64,000 nt of DNA, taken from assembly GCF_021130785.1 (NCBI RefSeq), contig NC_060213.1, positions 70,390,001 through 70,454,000 on the forward strand, read 5' to 3'. A program made the position numbers and the translations under genes. How positions within the stretch are numbered: the stretch's first letter is position 1; each line of letters opens with the position of its first letter. This stretch comes from Homalodisca vitripennis. Its lineage: Eukaryota; Arthropoda; Insecta; Hemiptera; Cicadellidae. Positions 10,863-22,510 of the stretch are shown here, one piece after another. Under the pieces are notes generated by a model. The model did not search any database and was not told the DNA's origin. It worked only from the letters and a program-made list of their open reading frames with translations.

Positions 10863-12516
10863 TTAACCTCAAAAGTCGTGACTTTTCGTGTATATATATG
10901 TTTTTAAGTAGTAATTATTTATTTTCTCTATTGTCCAAATTATTAATTTGAGTAAACGGATATTATAAATAGGGCACTTCTAATTCAGTATTTTGCATAC
11001 ATATACATTCATAAATACATTGACCCCTCTACCACTTAACCTCAAAAGTCGTGACTTTTCGTGTATATATATGTTTTTAAGTAGTAATTATTTATTTTCT
11101 CTATTGTCCAAATTATTAATTTGAGTAAACGGATATTATAAATAGGGCACTTCTAATTCAGTATTTTGCATACATATACATTCATAAATACATTGACCCC
11201 TCTACCACTTAACCTCAAAAGTCGTGACTTTTCGTGTATATATATGTTTTTAAGTAGTAATTATTTATTTTCTCTATTGTCCAAATTATTAATTTGAGTA
11301 AACGGATATTATAAATAGGGCACTTCTAATTCAGTATTTTGCATACATATACATTCATAAATACATTGACCCCTCTACCACTTAACCTCAAAAGTCGTGA
11401 CTTTTCGTGTATATATATGTTTTTAAGTAGTAATTATTTATTTTCTCTATTGTCCAAATTATTAATTTGAGTAAACGGATATTATAAATAGGGCACTTCT
11501 AATTCAGTATTTTGCATACATATACATTCATAAATACATTGACCCCTCTACCACTTAACCTCAAAAGTCGTGACTTTTCGTGTATATATATGTTTTTAAG
11601 TAGTAATTATTTATTTTCTCTATTGTCCAAATTATTAATTTGAGTAAACGGATATTATAAATAGGGCACTTCTAATTCAGTATTTTGCATACATATACAT
11701 TCATAAATACATTGACCCCTCTACCACTTAACCTCAAAAGTCGTGACTTTTCGTGTATATATATGTTTTTAAGTAGTAATTATTTATTTTCTCTATTGTC
11801 CAAATTATTAATTTGAGTATAAACGGATATTATAAATAGGGCACTTCTAATTCAGTATTTTGCATACATATACATTCATAAATACATTGACCCCTCTACC
11901 ACTTAACCTCAAAAGTCGTGACTTTTCGTGTATATATATGTTTTTAAGTAGTAATTATTTATTTTCTCTATTGTCCAAATTATTAATTTGAGTAAACGGA
12001 TATTATAAATAGGGCACTTCTAATTCAGTATTTTGCATACATATACATTCATAAATACATTGACCCCTCTACCACTTAACCTCAAAAGTCGTGACTTTTC
12101 GTGTATATATATGTTTTTAAGTAGTAATTATTTATTTTCTCTATTGTCCAAATTATTAATTTGAGTAAACGGATATTATAAATAGGGCACTTCTAATTCA
12201 GTATTTTGCATACATATACATTCATAAATACATTGACCCCTCTACCACTTAACCTCAAAAGTCGTGACTTTTCGTGTATATATATGTTTTTAAGTAGTAA
12301 TTATTTATTTTCTCTATTGTCCAAATTATTAATTTGAGTAAACGGATATTATAAATAGGGCACTTCTAATTCAGTATTTTGCATACATATACATTCATAA
12401 ATACATTGACCCCTCTACCACTTAACCTCAAAAGTCGTGACTTTTCGTGTATATATATGTTTTTAAGTAGTAATTATTTATTTTCTCTATTGTCCAAATT
12501 ATTAATTTGAGTAAAC
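10863..12516 (+). repeat. 173-bp satellite array, about 9.5 monomers
   Basis: The landmark AACCTCAAAAG recurs at 10865, 11038, 11211, 11384, 11557, 11730, 11905, 12078, 12251 and 12424. Spacing is 173 bp except 175 once, where a TA is inserted near 11819. I saw no other differences between monomers. The last copy stops after about 93 bp. Each monomer contains the perfect inverted repeat AAAAGTC-GT-GACTTTT. Such homogeneity implies recent amplification by unequal exchange or replication slippage. The monomer is nucleosome-sized, like many centromeric satellites, but here it is inside a transposon. Confidence 0.95.
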
Positions 12517-12528
12517 AATTTTTAATTT

Positions 12529-13214
12529 GGAGGACTTTATTTGCCATAAATTTTAGAGGAAAATAATGTTTTAATTTTATTAGTATATATTATGAACATG
12601 TTTGAACGTCTATGGGAAAGTCGCGGTGTATCTTTTGGTAGTTCTCTGTGATTTAATATAAACTATTATTTATAGAATAATAACTCTGCCGGATAATTGT
12701 ACAACAGGATCAATTCAGGATCAAGGAACATCTTTAATGATAGCTCCACACCCTCTTAGAATTACTGTGAGCAGATTGTCAGCTTAACTACCACATGATA
12801 TTTTTTTTATCTTTTGAAAAATTTAAGATTATTCACGCCAAAGTTTTTGTACGTAGATAACTATCAAAGCTTGGAATATGGCAAAAGATATATAGTCACA
12901 ATTTTATAATCACATAAATAAAGACAGTATTTACCGACTTGGCTCCTCTAGTATATTATTTTTTTAATGTTACGTTTATAAAATAATTTTCTACTAAATT
13001 ATCAAAACGTTTTGCTAACTAAAAACAGACTTGGTACCAGTTGTGTTATATTAATTGAAATAAACCACAAATGCAGTACGAGTATTACTTTGGATTTGAT
13101 TTTAAAATAAATACGAGAACTCATTAAGCTAATTAAATAGGTCAGATACGTTGGTAGCATCTTGTTACTACATAAGTCACATTGATGTTGTAAGCACATT
13201 AAAAATAAAATAAA
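12529..13214 (-). repeat. Right arm of the foldback element
   Basis: Reverse complement of 10178-10861. A diverged single-arm relic with the same orientation occurs at about 33485-33820. Confidence 0.85.
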
Positions 13215-13368
13215 TTATAAATTTACATTTCATCTGGAAATTTGCTATGAAAAAGAAACTGGAAGCTTGGAAATTAACAATTGGTAATTATTTCCCTCAT
13301 TATTACCAATTGTTACTCATCTTAATGGTTCCAATTTTATAAATGACTTGTATATTTAGTATAATAAA

Positions 13369-13782
13369 AATTCATAAAATTTATATGTTTTAAACGTTAC
13401 AGGATATATCATTGATTTTTATTAATTATTACCACGTTATAAGAGAAGTGTGTCTTGATTGATACTCCAATAATCTGAAATCAATTTTGCACATAATGTA
13501 TTTTGAAGAATGGAATAACTGTATGAAAGATATATATCGTGGTAACTATTGTATTATAAATTATAAACGAAAAGTCACGACTTTTGGTGTTAAGTGGTAG
13601 AGAAGTCAATGTATATATATCTTTCATACAATTGTTCCATTCTTCAAAACACATTATGTGCACAATTGATTTCAGATTATTGGAGTATCAATCAAGACAC
13701 ACTTCTCTTATAACGGGGTAATAATTAATAAAAATCAATGATATATCCTGTAACTTTTTAAAACATATACATTTTATGAATT
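13369..13782. mobile_element. Small palindromic element with satellite fragment in its loop
   Basis: 13369-13537 and 13613-13782 are inverted copies (about 168 bp each) with minor differences, for example TTCATAAAAT and ATTGATACTCCAATAATCTG against their complements. The loop (13538-13612) contains AAAAGTCACGACTTTT and TTAAGTGGTAGAG, which are the reverse complement of the core of the 173-bp satellite. It is a hairpin-type non-autonomous element. It begins only 155 bp beyond the large foldback element, so one may have supplied the satellite seed to the other. Confidence 0.7.
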
Positions 13783-13808
13783 ATATATATATATTATTTT
13801 ATATATTA

Positions 13809-13863
<55 letters not shown>

Positions 13864-13866
13864 TAT
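13783..13866. repeat. (AT)n microsatellite
   Basis: Alternating AT tract with a short ATTTTATATATTAG interruption. It abuts the palindromic element. Confidence 0.9.
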
Positions 13867-14439
13867 AAAGATCAACAAACTAATTACTGTGGCAATACTT
13901 AATATTAATAGATTATACGCATCTTATTTAAATCCGGAGTAAACGTATATTCCGAGGTTGTCAGGGATTTTTTGGATGCAAGACGCTACTAAAGTGAAAA
14001 TATAGTTCAGAATGTAATTAACTTCCTCTTAAACTTTTCATCAATGCTTGCATCTACCATATTCCCTTACTTTGTCTAAAAGCCTTTCAGGGAATGATAT
14101 CTCATTATTTTCATACAACGCTCGCACTCATTATTCATCGAGTTATTATGTTTCATTAATAATTCTTTTCACGTTATTAAGAAGAAAAAGATATTCTAGT
14201 CATATTTAAGGAGTTTCTGATTTGATGAAATGACTAGCTTGCATATCTATATAGAACTCATTTAATATGAATAAATCCATATTTTTAAGGTAAAAAATTA
14301 CGTATGGAGGGAAACGTTATCTTATTACTCACGTAAAATATATATTACCTTACATTTGTGATTTGTTATCTTCTATTATTAATTAACGTATCTATAGCTA
14401 ATGAATATTTAAGGTCCAGATTCGTCTTTAAGGGTCAAG
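13867..14439. other. Non-coding DNA
   Basis: Nothing recognisable. Confidence 0.4.
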
Positions 14440-15110
14440 TTTAAGCAATTATGTTTCTTAGAATTTCAAATTCTTAGAACCAAGTTTTATTGCTTTACCT
14501 GTATTTTTTCGGAAATTATCAAGCCCAGCCAGGGATATTTTAATTCCTCTATGATTCATTGTAAATTCGTCTTCTCTCAGAAACGGTGGTAAATAAAGAG
14601 CAAATACTAAATTAATCTCTATAAACCTACCCAATGATGAGTGAAAAACTTCTAGAAGTTGAGAGTTTCCAAAAGCAAAGAACTCATTGAAGATATGAGG
14701 TAATAAGTCGGAGATACTACAGTAGTCTTTTGCGGATCCCAAGAAAACTTGAATTCTAGTAGATTTTAAGCTAATTTTTCTATATGGAAGCGATGCATAA
14801 TCAGGAATCGTTTCTCATAGCCACAAAAACTCCGTTACAATACACAATTTACATACATACTAAACTAGTTTTAACATGGGAAAAGTTTTAAATAAACACA
14901 ATTTAAATCATTGAATTGAAAATAAATATATTGAAACATGGATTTGAAGGACTGTAATGTATAAAAAGTTGTGACTTGTGGCCAGGCAAGTGACAGTGGA
15001 CATGAGTTTGACTTCCGGTGGCTGATATCCGGTGTAGATAACAGGAACAGTACATGACAGCTGGTGTCACGAGACCGCCTCATGTATCGTTTACGTCATT
15101 TACTCTTAGT
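14440..15110. repeat. Paralogous block B, copy 1 (pairs with 21880-22510)
   Basis: Two islands are shared with 21880-22510. One is around 14600-14760 (CTTCTAGAAGTTGAGAGTTTCC against GTCTAGAGGTTGAGTTTCC). The other, stronger, is around 14920-15090, nearly identical over GCAAGTGACAGTGGACATGA. Open minus-strand frames exist here (14458-14742, 14871-15083), and other readings stay open on both strands, so I cannot say which strand, if any, was coding. The island at 14940-15070 is much better conserved than its flanks, which suggests an exon or regulatory element in the duplicated unit. Confidence 0.5.
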
Positions 15111-16098
15111 TCATGTATTAAGCTTGTATATTAGTGTTTTAAACCCAATAAATAGTAAATGAGTAAATAAGTATTGTAGTGGATAATAATCTTAAAACTA
15201 AACTCAATGACTGTAATATTATTTATTAATATATAATATTATATATATTATTTTTAAAGTGAATATTCTATTTGTATAAAAGTGTTTAAAGTATTAGTGC
15301 TATTGCGTTATTTAAATCTTTTTAACTCTAAGCTCATTTAATAAAGATAAGCGCGATTTATATATGGGTTTCTATTTAAAGCACAATTGAAACTCTTAAA
15401 TACTTAATAAGTTAAATAATATCGTGTATATGTATAGTGAACTTTGCTAAACACAAACCAACAAGTTAAATACTATTGTCTGTATCACTATTTATATTTC
15501 TTATTTGGTATAAGTTACACATATGTTGCATCTTAAGATAGAATTCAATTAGTAGTCAAAATATTATAATTTGTTCGAGTTTAATGAAGCTACTTGTCCT
15601 CTTATCACAATAATCACCTGATGATTAATCAAGATTTTAAATGATGATTTATTTCTCCAATTTAGTTATCTTTTAAAAGAGAACATTTTAAAAGTATCCG
15701 AGGAAGGTGAAATATTGAATGAGAAATGCTTTAAGACGATAGAACATATTTGACAGGAATTGCTGCGTTCTCTAGGGCAAGGGTTTTGACAGCTCTACCC
15801 AACACAACTGTGTCCCTGTGGAGCCGGTACATGTTTAACTTCAGTCGTCGTGAGTACAGTAATATGGTTATGTTGAATTACTTAACATTTATAACAATCT
15901 CTCAGTAAGCGTCTTTAGTATTTTTTACCCCAATTCATCATATACATGTGTTATATTTATACTTTTTATTGATAAACTATTACTGGTAATTGATTAGGTA
16001 TTTATTTTAAATTTGGTACAGAATAATTATTATACTAAGCGTAAGCTAAAAGTAAAGTTAAAAAAAACATATATATTTAAACATTTATATTTAATATA
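15111..16098. other. Non-coding DNA
   Basis: AT-rich with no supported feature. It ends at the TA target of the mariner copy. Confidence 0.4.
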
Positions 16099-16923
16099 CA
16101 GAGTGAGTTTTATGTCGTGGCACACCTGGATATAATTTAAACGGTCCGAGATATCTGTGTGAAACCTTGACCATACCTATTATAACGTATCTCTTAAATA
16201 TGTTTGGACAAGAACCTGATAACATTTGGTTACAACAAGATGGAGCACCACCACACTATGGTCTTGAAGTACGACAATATCTAAATAATGTCTTCCCAAC
16301 AAGGTGGATAGGCCGAAGGGGCGCTGTGGAATGGCCAGCAAGGTCTCCTGACCTTAACCCACTTGATTACTTTTTTTGGGGCTACATGAAATATCTGGTT
16401 TACAAAACAAAGCCAATTGACGTCCATGACTTAACGCAAAGAATTTTGAACTTATCTTAAACAATTCCTAGAGATCATTTCTTGAATGCTGTCTCAAGTT
16501 TTTACACACGTCTAGCACACTGTCGAACAGCCGAAGGTGAACAGTTTGATCACCTGCTACATTAAAACAGGTAACTGTTTTTAGAATTTGCGTTAGTGTT
16601 GACTCATGTTACGATAAACAGGACAAGACAGTTACTGATTTTATTATTGTAAATTTTTCATAAAATCTGTTAAAATAAACGTAGAGACCTCTAGTTTGCA
16701 TTATTGGATTTCTTTTTTTATTACCTTTAAACACATGATAGGAGTTTGTACTTGAAAATGTTTAGTTGCCCCTTTTTACCCCCCCTTTAGAAAAGGGGGA
16801 AAAATTTTCAACAACTTGAAAAATTAAAGAGATATGTTATAATAGGTAGGGTGAAGGTTTCAAATAGATATATCGGGCAGTTTAAATTATATACAGGTGT
16901 GCCAGGACATAAAACTCACTCTG
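16099..16923 (+). mobile_element. Internally deleted DD41D Tc1/mariner element
   Basis: The ends are inverted repeats: CAGAGTGAGTTTTATGTCGT on the left and, reversed, CAGAGTGAGTTTTATGTCCT on the right. Similarity continues for about 50-70 bp inward (GGCACACCTG, TATAATTTAAAC). TA duplications flank the element (16097-16098, 16924-16925). At 825 bp it keeps only the C-terminal part of the transposase gene. The 5' TIR region runs almost directly into the catalytic domain, so the N-terminal DNA-binding half is deleted. Confidence 0.85.
16150..16565 (+). pseudogene. Transposase C-terminal fragment (DD41D mariner)
   Basis: The fragment includes the second catalytic aspartate in WLQQDGAPPHYG and the third in RSPDLNPLDYFFWGYMK, with 41 residues between them. 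That is the DD41D signature of the rosa-like branch of the IS630/Tc1/mariner superfamily. The frame is open to a premature TAA at 16458-16460. It then continues in phase with TIPRDHFLNAVSSFYTRL to TAA at 16563-16565. The helix-turn-helix region and the first catalytic aspartate are missing, so the protein cannot act. A fuller relative is at 59166-60312. Confidence 0.85.
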
Positions 16924-18134
16924 TACAATAATAAACCTTTAAACACGTTTTATATATTTTTATTTAACAATTTCGAATTCAAAGAATTCATCATCATTGA
17001 TATTTAACACGAAACTGGATTTTAGTTTATGTGCGTTTTAACCTAAACTTTGTGCCTTTTTACAATTACTAGTGGATTGTTTTTCGCATTAAGATATAAT
17101 TTTGGCGTTAGCAACTACTATTTTATAAGTGGCTGCATTTTGTCTATCTGTCTGTCAGTCTATCTGTCTGCCTAACCGCATGATATCTCGAAACTATATC
17201 TCAATGTGATTTTATTGAGCGTTATTGAATGTTTTATTTTGGTTTTGTGGGCAACGATATTTGAAACGAGTAAATCGCATGATAAATAAATTTGTAAACA
17301 AACTTAAGATAATATGACATTTTACTATGTGAAATATTGTCAGATGTGCCCTTGTGAACCGAGTTATAGAATTACAATTTGGCATGCAATTTTTGAAATC
17401 CAGAGAAGACTATTACATGATACATAGGTGTTGTGAGAAAAACTAAACATGTTATTTCTTGTCGAATTGTACACTTTTAATTATATTGTAACATAATTGA
17501 ATTATCTTAAAACTGATTTCTTTTATTGAACAGCAACAAAGATTCTGACAGTTAAAATAAAGTACTTTTCAGAGTCTCAGGGAACAGGAAAACGTTTGTA
17601 GAAGGAATTTAATTACATTCCTTAGTGTACTTTCCGAGTTGAGTTTTATCTGCTACAATCTCTTCCGTTACTTTACAATCGAAGTTCCTTGTTCGGAATT
17701 GGTTTGATTGTAATCGTGAAGATTCTTAAACTGTGATAAAACCACACCTTAAAAATCATTACTGTCTTTATGAACTGCGATCTGAATTTGTTGAGGACAC
17801 TTAGAGTTTTATGTTAGTATAAAGCACGGCAAAGTGGAAAACTGTACAAGAATAAACAAAATGTGCTTACAATGCTCTATAAATGACAATCATCAGATAC
17901 ATTACTAAGAACGTACTCATATCGTCATCTGGATGTGATTTTAAACTGTATAATAGTCTTGTATCTAATTTCACAATAGAAAATGTCTTAAACTGCTGTT
18001 GCCATGGTCAGTGTGTTTGATATAAATAACAACTCTACAGCAAATGGAGTACCTTATTTATGTTGCCATTAAAAACTTATCAAAGGATTCTCATCTGGCA
18101 GTCACAGGTATTTGCTCCAGCTGTACCAGCACCT

Positions 18135-18137
<3 letters not shown>
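16924..18137. other. Non-coding DNA
   Basis: A TCTGTCTGTC-rich patch lies near 17140-17172. Otherwise nothing was recognised. Confidence 0.4.

Positions 18138-18180
<43 letters not shown>
18138..18180. repeat. (AT)n microsatellite
   Basis: About 43 bp of alternating AT. The long frame crossing it (18060-18386) is not supported as a gene. Confidence 0.9.
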
Positions 18181-18454
18181 TCGTATCTGCCTATGTGTAT
18201 ACTAGTTCTAAACCAGGACAACAAATCATACTTAATTGTAGCACCAGAAATATCTTAAACTGGAAGTCAATTACAATCACCAAAAGTAGAGGCTTTTTGC
18301 CGAAATATTCTTCTCAGGCCTGTGAACAAATATATATTTTCTTGATGGGAAAACCAGGCATTTTCAAATATAGAACAAAATACTAAGGCCGGAATAAATA
18401 ACGATAGACATACATTTTCCTAATGTTTTAAATGCAAAATCATGTGAGAAGCAG

Positions 18455-19285
18455 CGGGTAAATAACTGTTATAAATATGAATTTACCAAATATTGTCAAC
18501 ATTTTCAAATTATTGAGTTGTTTTGGTAATTTTCAGATTAAATTGTATTTATATATAAATACATACATATTTACATGTTTAATACATATAAATAATTACG
18601 TATTCCTTTTTTACGGTTTCTTATGGTTCCTGAATCCTTAAAGTATAGATTCATATTCTAGGAAAAACTATTATTAAGAAATATAAGTTTCTTTACTAAT
18701 GCTTTAAAAATAATAAAGCAGTTGTACAAATTTTAAACAGCACTACTAATATAATGATTAAAACTTACATAAACCTTATTTACAAACAAACTTTTCTATA
18801 TATATTTTAGTGTTTATATATATGCAATTTTCTACCCACTACCATAAACTGAGCTGTGGGTTTGGCTGTACCAGATAATGATTCTACACTCGGGTAAAAT
18901 CTTGAAATTAATTTATTGATTGTTGTGCCGCCTAAACATTCAGTAGATACAACAACCGTCAATAATAAATACTTTACTTAATCTGTTCAAACAGTTTGCA
19001 CTAGTTTGATATTGTAGTTAAGTTTTCTAAAAACAAACTTGACATCTGTGAAGCATCATTTCTTGTTAGAGTAATAATTCCAAATGTATTACATTTATCT
19101 AGGGCGTTCTGATAATTTTTTATTCTTAAATCACGTACAACACGATGTTTTACGTTCGTTAGAGTTCTGAAAAAGCAACATTTTAGGCGTAATAACTTTA
19201 TATAAATATTACAGCTTTTGTTGATTTTCCAAATAAGGAAGATTTTACATAGTTTGGTGGGAAGAAATAGTTTAGGAAAGGTAAT
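18455..19285. repeat. Paralogous block C, copy 1 (pairs with 25945-26900)
   Basis: Shares with 25945-26900 the segments TGTGGGTTTGGCT, ACCAGATAATGATYC, ACAACCGTCAA and others, in the same order. The stretch matching the open exon at 26350-26567 is here broken by several stops, for example after the CTCGGG corresponding to CTCGAG, so this copy is decayed. A conserved AG just upstream (near 18810) corresponds to the acceptor of the other copy. Confidence 0.55.
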
Positions 19286-19447
19286 ATGGCTGAAAGAAAG
19301 AAGAAGGATGCACAAGACATGAGATCTGTGTTGAAAGGAGTGCGAAATGAGGTTTTCAGCGCGAAATTGGATATTTGTTGCCTTTTGCAGTCACCTGTCT
19401 TTGATATTGATATACGAGCTTCTGGCAATAGTAAATTGAACTTGTGA
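19286..19447 (+). CDS. Possible first coding exon, unknown
   Basis: ATG at 19286 opens a 53-codon frame starting MAERKKKDAQDMRSVLKGV and containing EVFSAKLDICCLLQSPVFD. The TGA at 19445-19447 overlaps a good donor (AACTT then GTGAGT), so the frame could continue by splicing. The basic, charged start and clean upstream stop make it plausible. No family is recognised, and the paralogous block near 26,850 does not keep the frame. Longer minus-strand frames overlap here. Low confidence. Confidence 0.25.
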   Translation: MAERKKKDAQDMRSVLKGVRNEVFSAKLDICCLLQSPVFDIDIRASGNSKLNL

Positions 19448-19825
19448 GTATCTTTTGAGGAACGAATTTTTTAAATATACGTACATTTTTAAACTGTCAT
19501 ACATGACAAATAATTAAGCAAATATTATTTTTTGAATAAAATAATACTGAATACAAAAATATAAAATGTTATATTAGTGTATTCTACATTTTTATAAATA
19601 TTATAAATTTATACAAACGTTAACTAATATATTTTGTTAAATCACTTCAGAAGGATTAAGTTGAAAGCTATTTTAAAGGTAATGGAATGTTTAAGGGGAC
19701 AAATTTGTTATTCAAGAGATATACGACAACACGTATAGTGCTTCCAAAAGTCATTTAAGTATTAAACGTACCAAAGATTTTGCATTTGTTAGGATGTTTG
19801 ATAATCAATCAGAGAAAACTTATTC
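19448..19825. other. Non-coding DNA
   Basis: AT-rich; nothing seen. Confidence 0.4.
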
Positions 19826-20641
19826 GACCGATATGGACAATTCATTGGTGTGCACAGTAATTAGATATAAATATAATTGGAATAAATCATGGGCATACTT
19901 TTATTCCAACGCATTACCCACATATATACTTTATGACTTGTTAAAGAAAATAATTTACTCTGAAGATGGGCAATATTTCGAACTGCTGAATGAGTCACAT
20001 AAAGCAACGTAAAAATAAGTGATCCATTATTTTGTATTTAATTCAACAAATATATATCCTGTCCTATTCTGATAAAAATTATAATGACAAGTTGTGAAGA
20101 CAACAAGTTGGTAAATAATGCGTTGTTTACTTTAAATAGAAGCAATGATAATTTAATAGAATATTTATATTCGGGACCAATATGGACATTTACCCAATAA
20201 ATGCAATCGTGAATGTTTACATGTAGGTTACTCGAAATCGGTTTCCTATTATATTGTTTATATTGACTGGCTATATATTTACAGTAGCTGAAAAAAAACT
20301 TAAGAGGAGAGAACGGGAAAACACTGTTGTCCAAACTCAAAGTTCGAATATTTATGTATGAATATATTTCCAAAAAACTGTATCTACCGATATGGACAAT
20401 TCATTGGTGTGCACAGTAATTAGATATAAATATAATTGGAATAAATCATGGGCATACTTTTATTCCAACGCATTACCCACATATATACTTTATGACTTGT
20501 TAAAGAAAATAATTTACTCTGAAGATGGGCAATATTTCGAACTGCTGAATGAATGCAAAGAGGAGAGAACGGGAAAACACTGTTGTCCAAACTCAAAGTT
20601 CGAATATTTATGTATGAATATATTTCCTAAAAACTGTATCC
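19826..20641 (+). repeat. Local tandem duplication (A-X-B / A-B)
   Basis: Segment A at 19826-19992 is repeated nearly perfectly at 20389-20553 (start ACCGATATGGACAATTCATT). Segment B at 20301-20388 is repeated at 20558-20641 (AGGAGAGAACGGGAAAACAC). The first A and B are separated by about 308 bp (X) that is absent from the second copy, where A and B are almost adjacent. Near identity implies a recent event. Either the second unit lost X or the first gained it. X belongs to block D, which also occurs at 29230, so deletion from the second unit is the simpler reading. Confidence 0.8.
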
Positions 20642-21250
20642 ATGTTTCACTGTTAAAGAGTTTCCAAAAAATGTTTGCAGGAATAGTTTGTACTTAGGAC
20701 CTGTCACAGTTTATCTCAGACAAAACCTTTCTATTACTTATAATGGACTCGTATGATTATTGCATTTGGATTAAGTTATGTGGAACCTGAATAAACGCCA
20801 GGGATATGGGGTTAGTGAAACTTTTAAATATCATTTAAAACTGTTCTACGTTTAATCAGCATAAAGTTATGAACCCCATTTTTCAGCTATCAACACTCCT
20901 ATCTACAAGTACTTAAGACCATACGGTTTCGCTTGAATCAATGTACTGACGTTAGTGGTAGAGAAATACATTACTAAGATACGATTATTACTAAGGTAAC
21001 AGCCTTCGAAGAAAACAATGGAAAACGTTACCATACGAGAGTTCTCTTCACATGTTGGCGCGTTATTCACAATTAAATTTCGAATGAAACCGTAAATTTC
21101 AGCTTTGGGTATGAACACTAATAAATATGAGTTGGTAGCTACTTACACAGAGAGGTGTGTCCTATAATTACACTAGAGACGAGAGTAACCAGGAATTTCC
21201 CAAGGGACTGTGTTAACTACTTAATGGATGAATGTGTAGCTCTGCAAATA
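20000..21250. repeat. Paralogous block D, copy 1 (pairs with 29230-30250)
   Basis: Ordered similarity to 29230-30250. Examples are GTGGTAGAGAAATACA, AACAGCCTTCGAA, AAAGTTATGAA and GGAATKTCCCARGGGACTGTG. The local A-B duplication interrupts it. Frames on both strands are short. In the segment 20930-21010 the differences between copies fall mostly in one codon position, which hints at past coding constraint, but I cannot assign a strand. Confidence 0.5.
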
Positions 21251-21879
21251 CTGTACATGTGAGACTGGACTATTTATATGTGCATATACAATGTCAAATG
21301 GAAGCATATAGCAATTGAATGCTATTATTATGCTTGACCTCTGTAAAGTAAGATTTCTCAACAAATAAATGCAATACTTAAAAAAAGTTTAATGGATTTT
21401 TTGTTTATCTAATATTGATTTTATCATAAAAAAGTAGGAAAAATTAAAAAGCTCTTTATTTTCTACCTTCAATAACTGGTAATATAATATTAAACATCAC
21501 TAAATTAAATAAGTTCAAAATATAATTTAAATTTAAATCCAAAACACAACCTTTAAATGTATTTGTAAGTTAATATAACTGTTGTATACTGCGTAATTTC
21601 TAACCTTCTTAAGCCACTATTTCATTAAACAATATTGTATGTTAAATGTAATAAAATCAAGGAAAGCAGTTGCATAATTTAACTACAAAGAATATCATGT
21701 ACCGAGATCTTCTCTGCGAGTGAAAAATCGTGGAAAATGTGATATCGGAAGTCATAATATAAAACTATTAACCACGGAGTAGGATATTCGTTAAACCAAA
21801 ATCTCTTAATAGCAGAATCCATTTTAAATCTCATAGTTTACAAAAACCATTTTCTATCAGAAAATTTGACCTCTTGTAT
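21251..21879. other. Non-coding DNA
   Basis: AT-rich; no feature seen. Confidence 0.4.
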
Positions 21880-22510
21880 CTAAAGAATATATATAAAATG
21901 TAGCTTCAATAAACTCGATTCCATTGATGAGTGCAAAGACGTCTAGAGGTTGAGTTTCCAAAAGCAGGGAGCTCTCTAAAATATGAGAATAGGCCGGAGA
22001 TACTGCAGTAAATTTGGAGACCTTCCAAAGTCCGAGAGAGAGCAGAATTCTTGTAGACTCTCAGGTAGTCTTGGAAGCAGAGAGGTTTAGCTTCAGAAAT
22101 TTAGATATCCATACCCAGAAGCATATAATCGTAGTTTTCAATTGTTTCGTCATTCTATATAAAAGCGATGAATAATCAGAAGTTATATCTCTTAACCAAA
22201 AAATATCTTGGTTTTCACACAACTTTCACACATACCAAATTAGACTTGACATGTTAGATTTGTAAAATGAAAATAAATTAAAGAATTTAACTAAAAATAA
22301 ATATATTGAAACATGGTGTTGTTGGACTGTAATTTACTAACATTGTGACTTGTTGCCAGGCAAGTGACAGTGGACATGAGTTTGACTTCCGGTGGCTGAT
22401 GTCCAGTGTAGATAACAGGAAGAGTACATGACAGCTGGTGTCACCGAGACCGGCTAATGTTGTATCGTTTACGACATCTACTATAACTTCGAGTAACAAG
22501 TTTGTATTTT
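21880..22510. repeat. Paralogous block B, copy 2
   Basis: Pairs with 14440-15110 at an offset of about 7.4 kb. The island around 22310-22460 is the best conserved part, with single-base differences from copy 1. A minus-strand open frame (22287-22499) covers the island, but the two copies differ by frame-shifting indels in that reading, so coding status is unresolved. Confidence 0.5.

Larger units (their letters stand above)
10178..13214. mobile_element. Foldback-type element: long inverted arms around a 173-bp satellite
   Basis: The left arm (10178-10861) and right arm (12529-13214) are inverted copies of about 685 bp, differing by a few substitutions and small indels. Between them lie about 9.5 direct copies of a 173-bp monomer. 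Arms of this size around tandem repeats are the hallmark of foldback elements such as FB in Drosophila. No transposase is encoded: the frame of about 60 codons seen once in each arm is the same sequence on opposite strands and shows no known motif. I could not define a target-site duplication with confidence (left flank ends CTATACCA, right flank begins TTATAAAT). High arm identity suggests recent insertion or gene conversion. The element sits in the first intron of the signal-peptide gene at 9858. Confidence 0.75.

Noticed and set aside
10863..12516. Regular direct repeats that might suggest a CRISPR array
   Set aside because: The period is 173 bp with no unique spacers, and the context is a eukaryotic transposon.
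10193..13199. The same peptide of about 60 residues encoded once on each strand (10193-10378 and 13002-13199)
   Set aside because: It is one inverted-repeat sequence read on opposite strands. There is no motif, and it has no start context or splice support.
18060..18386. 108-codon plus-strand frame with VFAPAVPAPGYI
   Set aside because: It crosses an (AT)n tract, has no signal peptide or splice sites, and the paralogous block does not preserve it.
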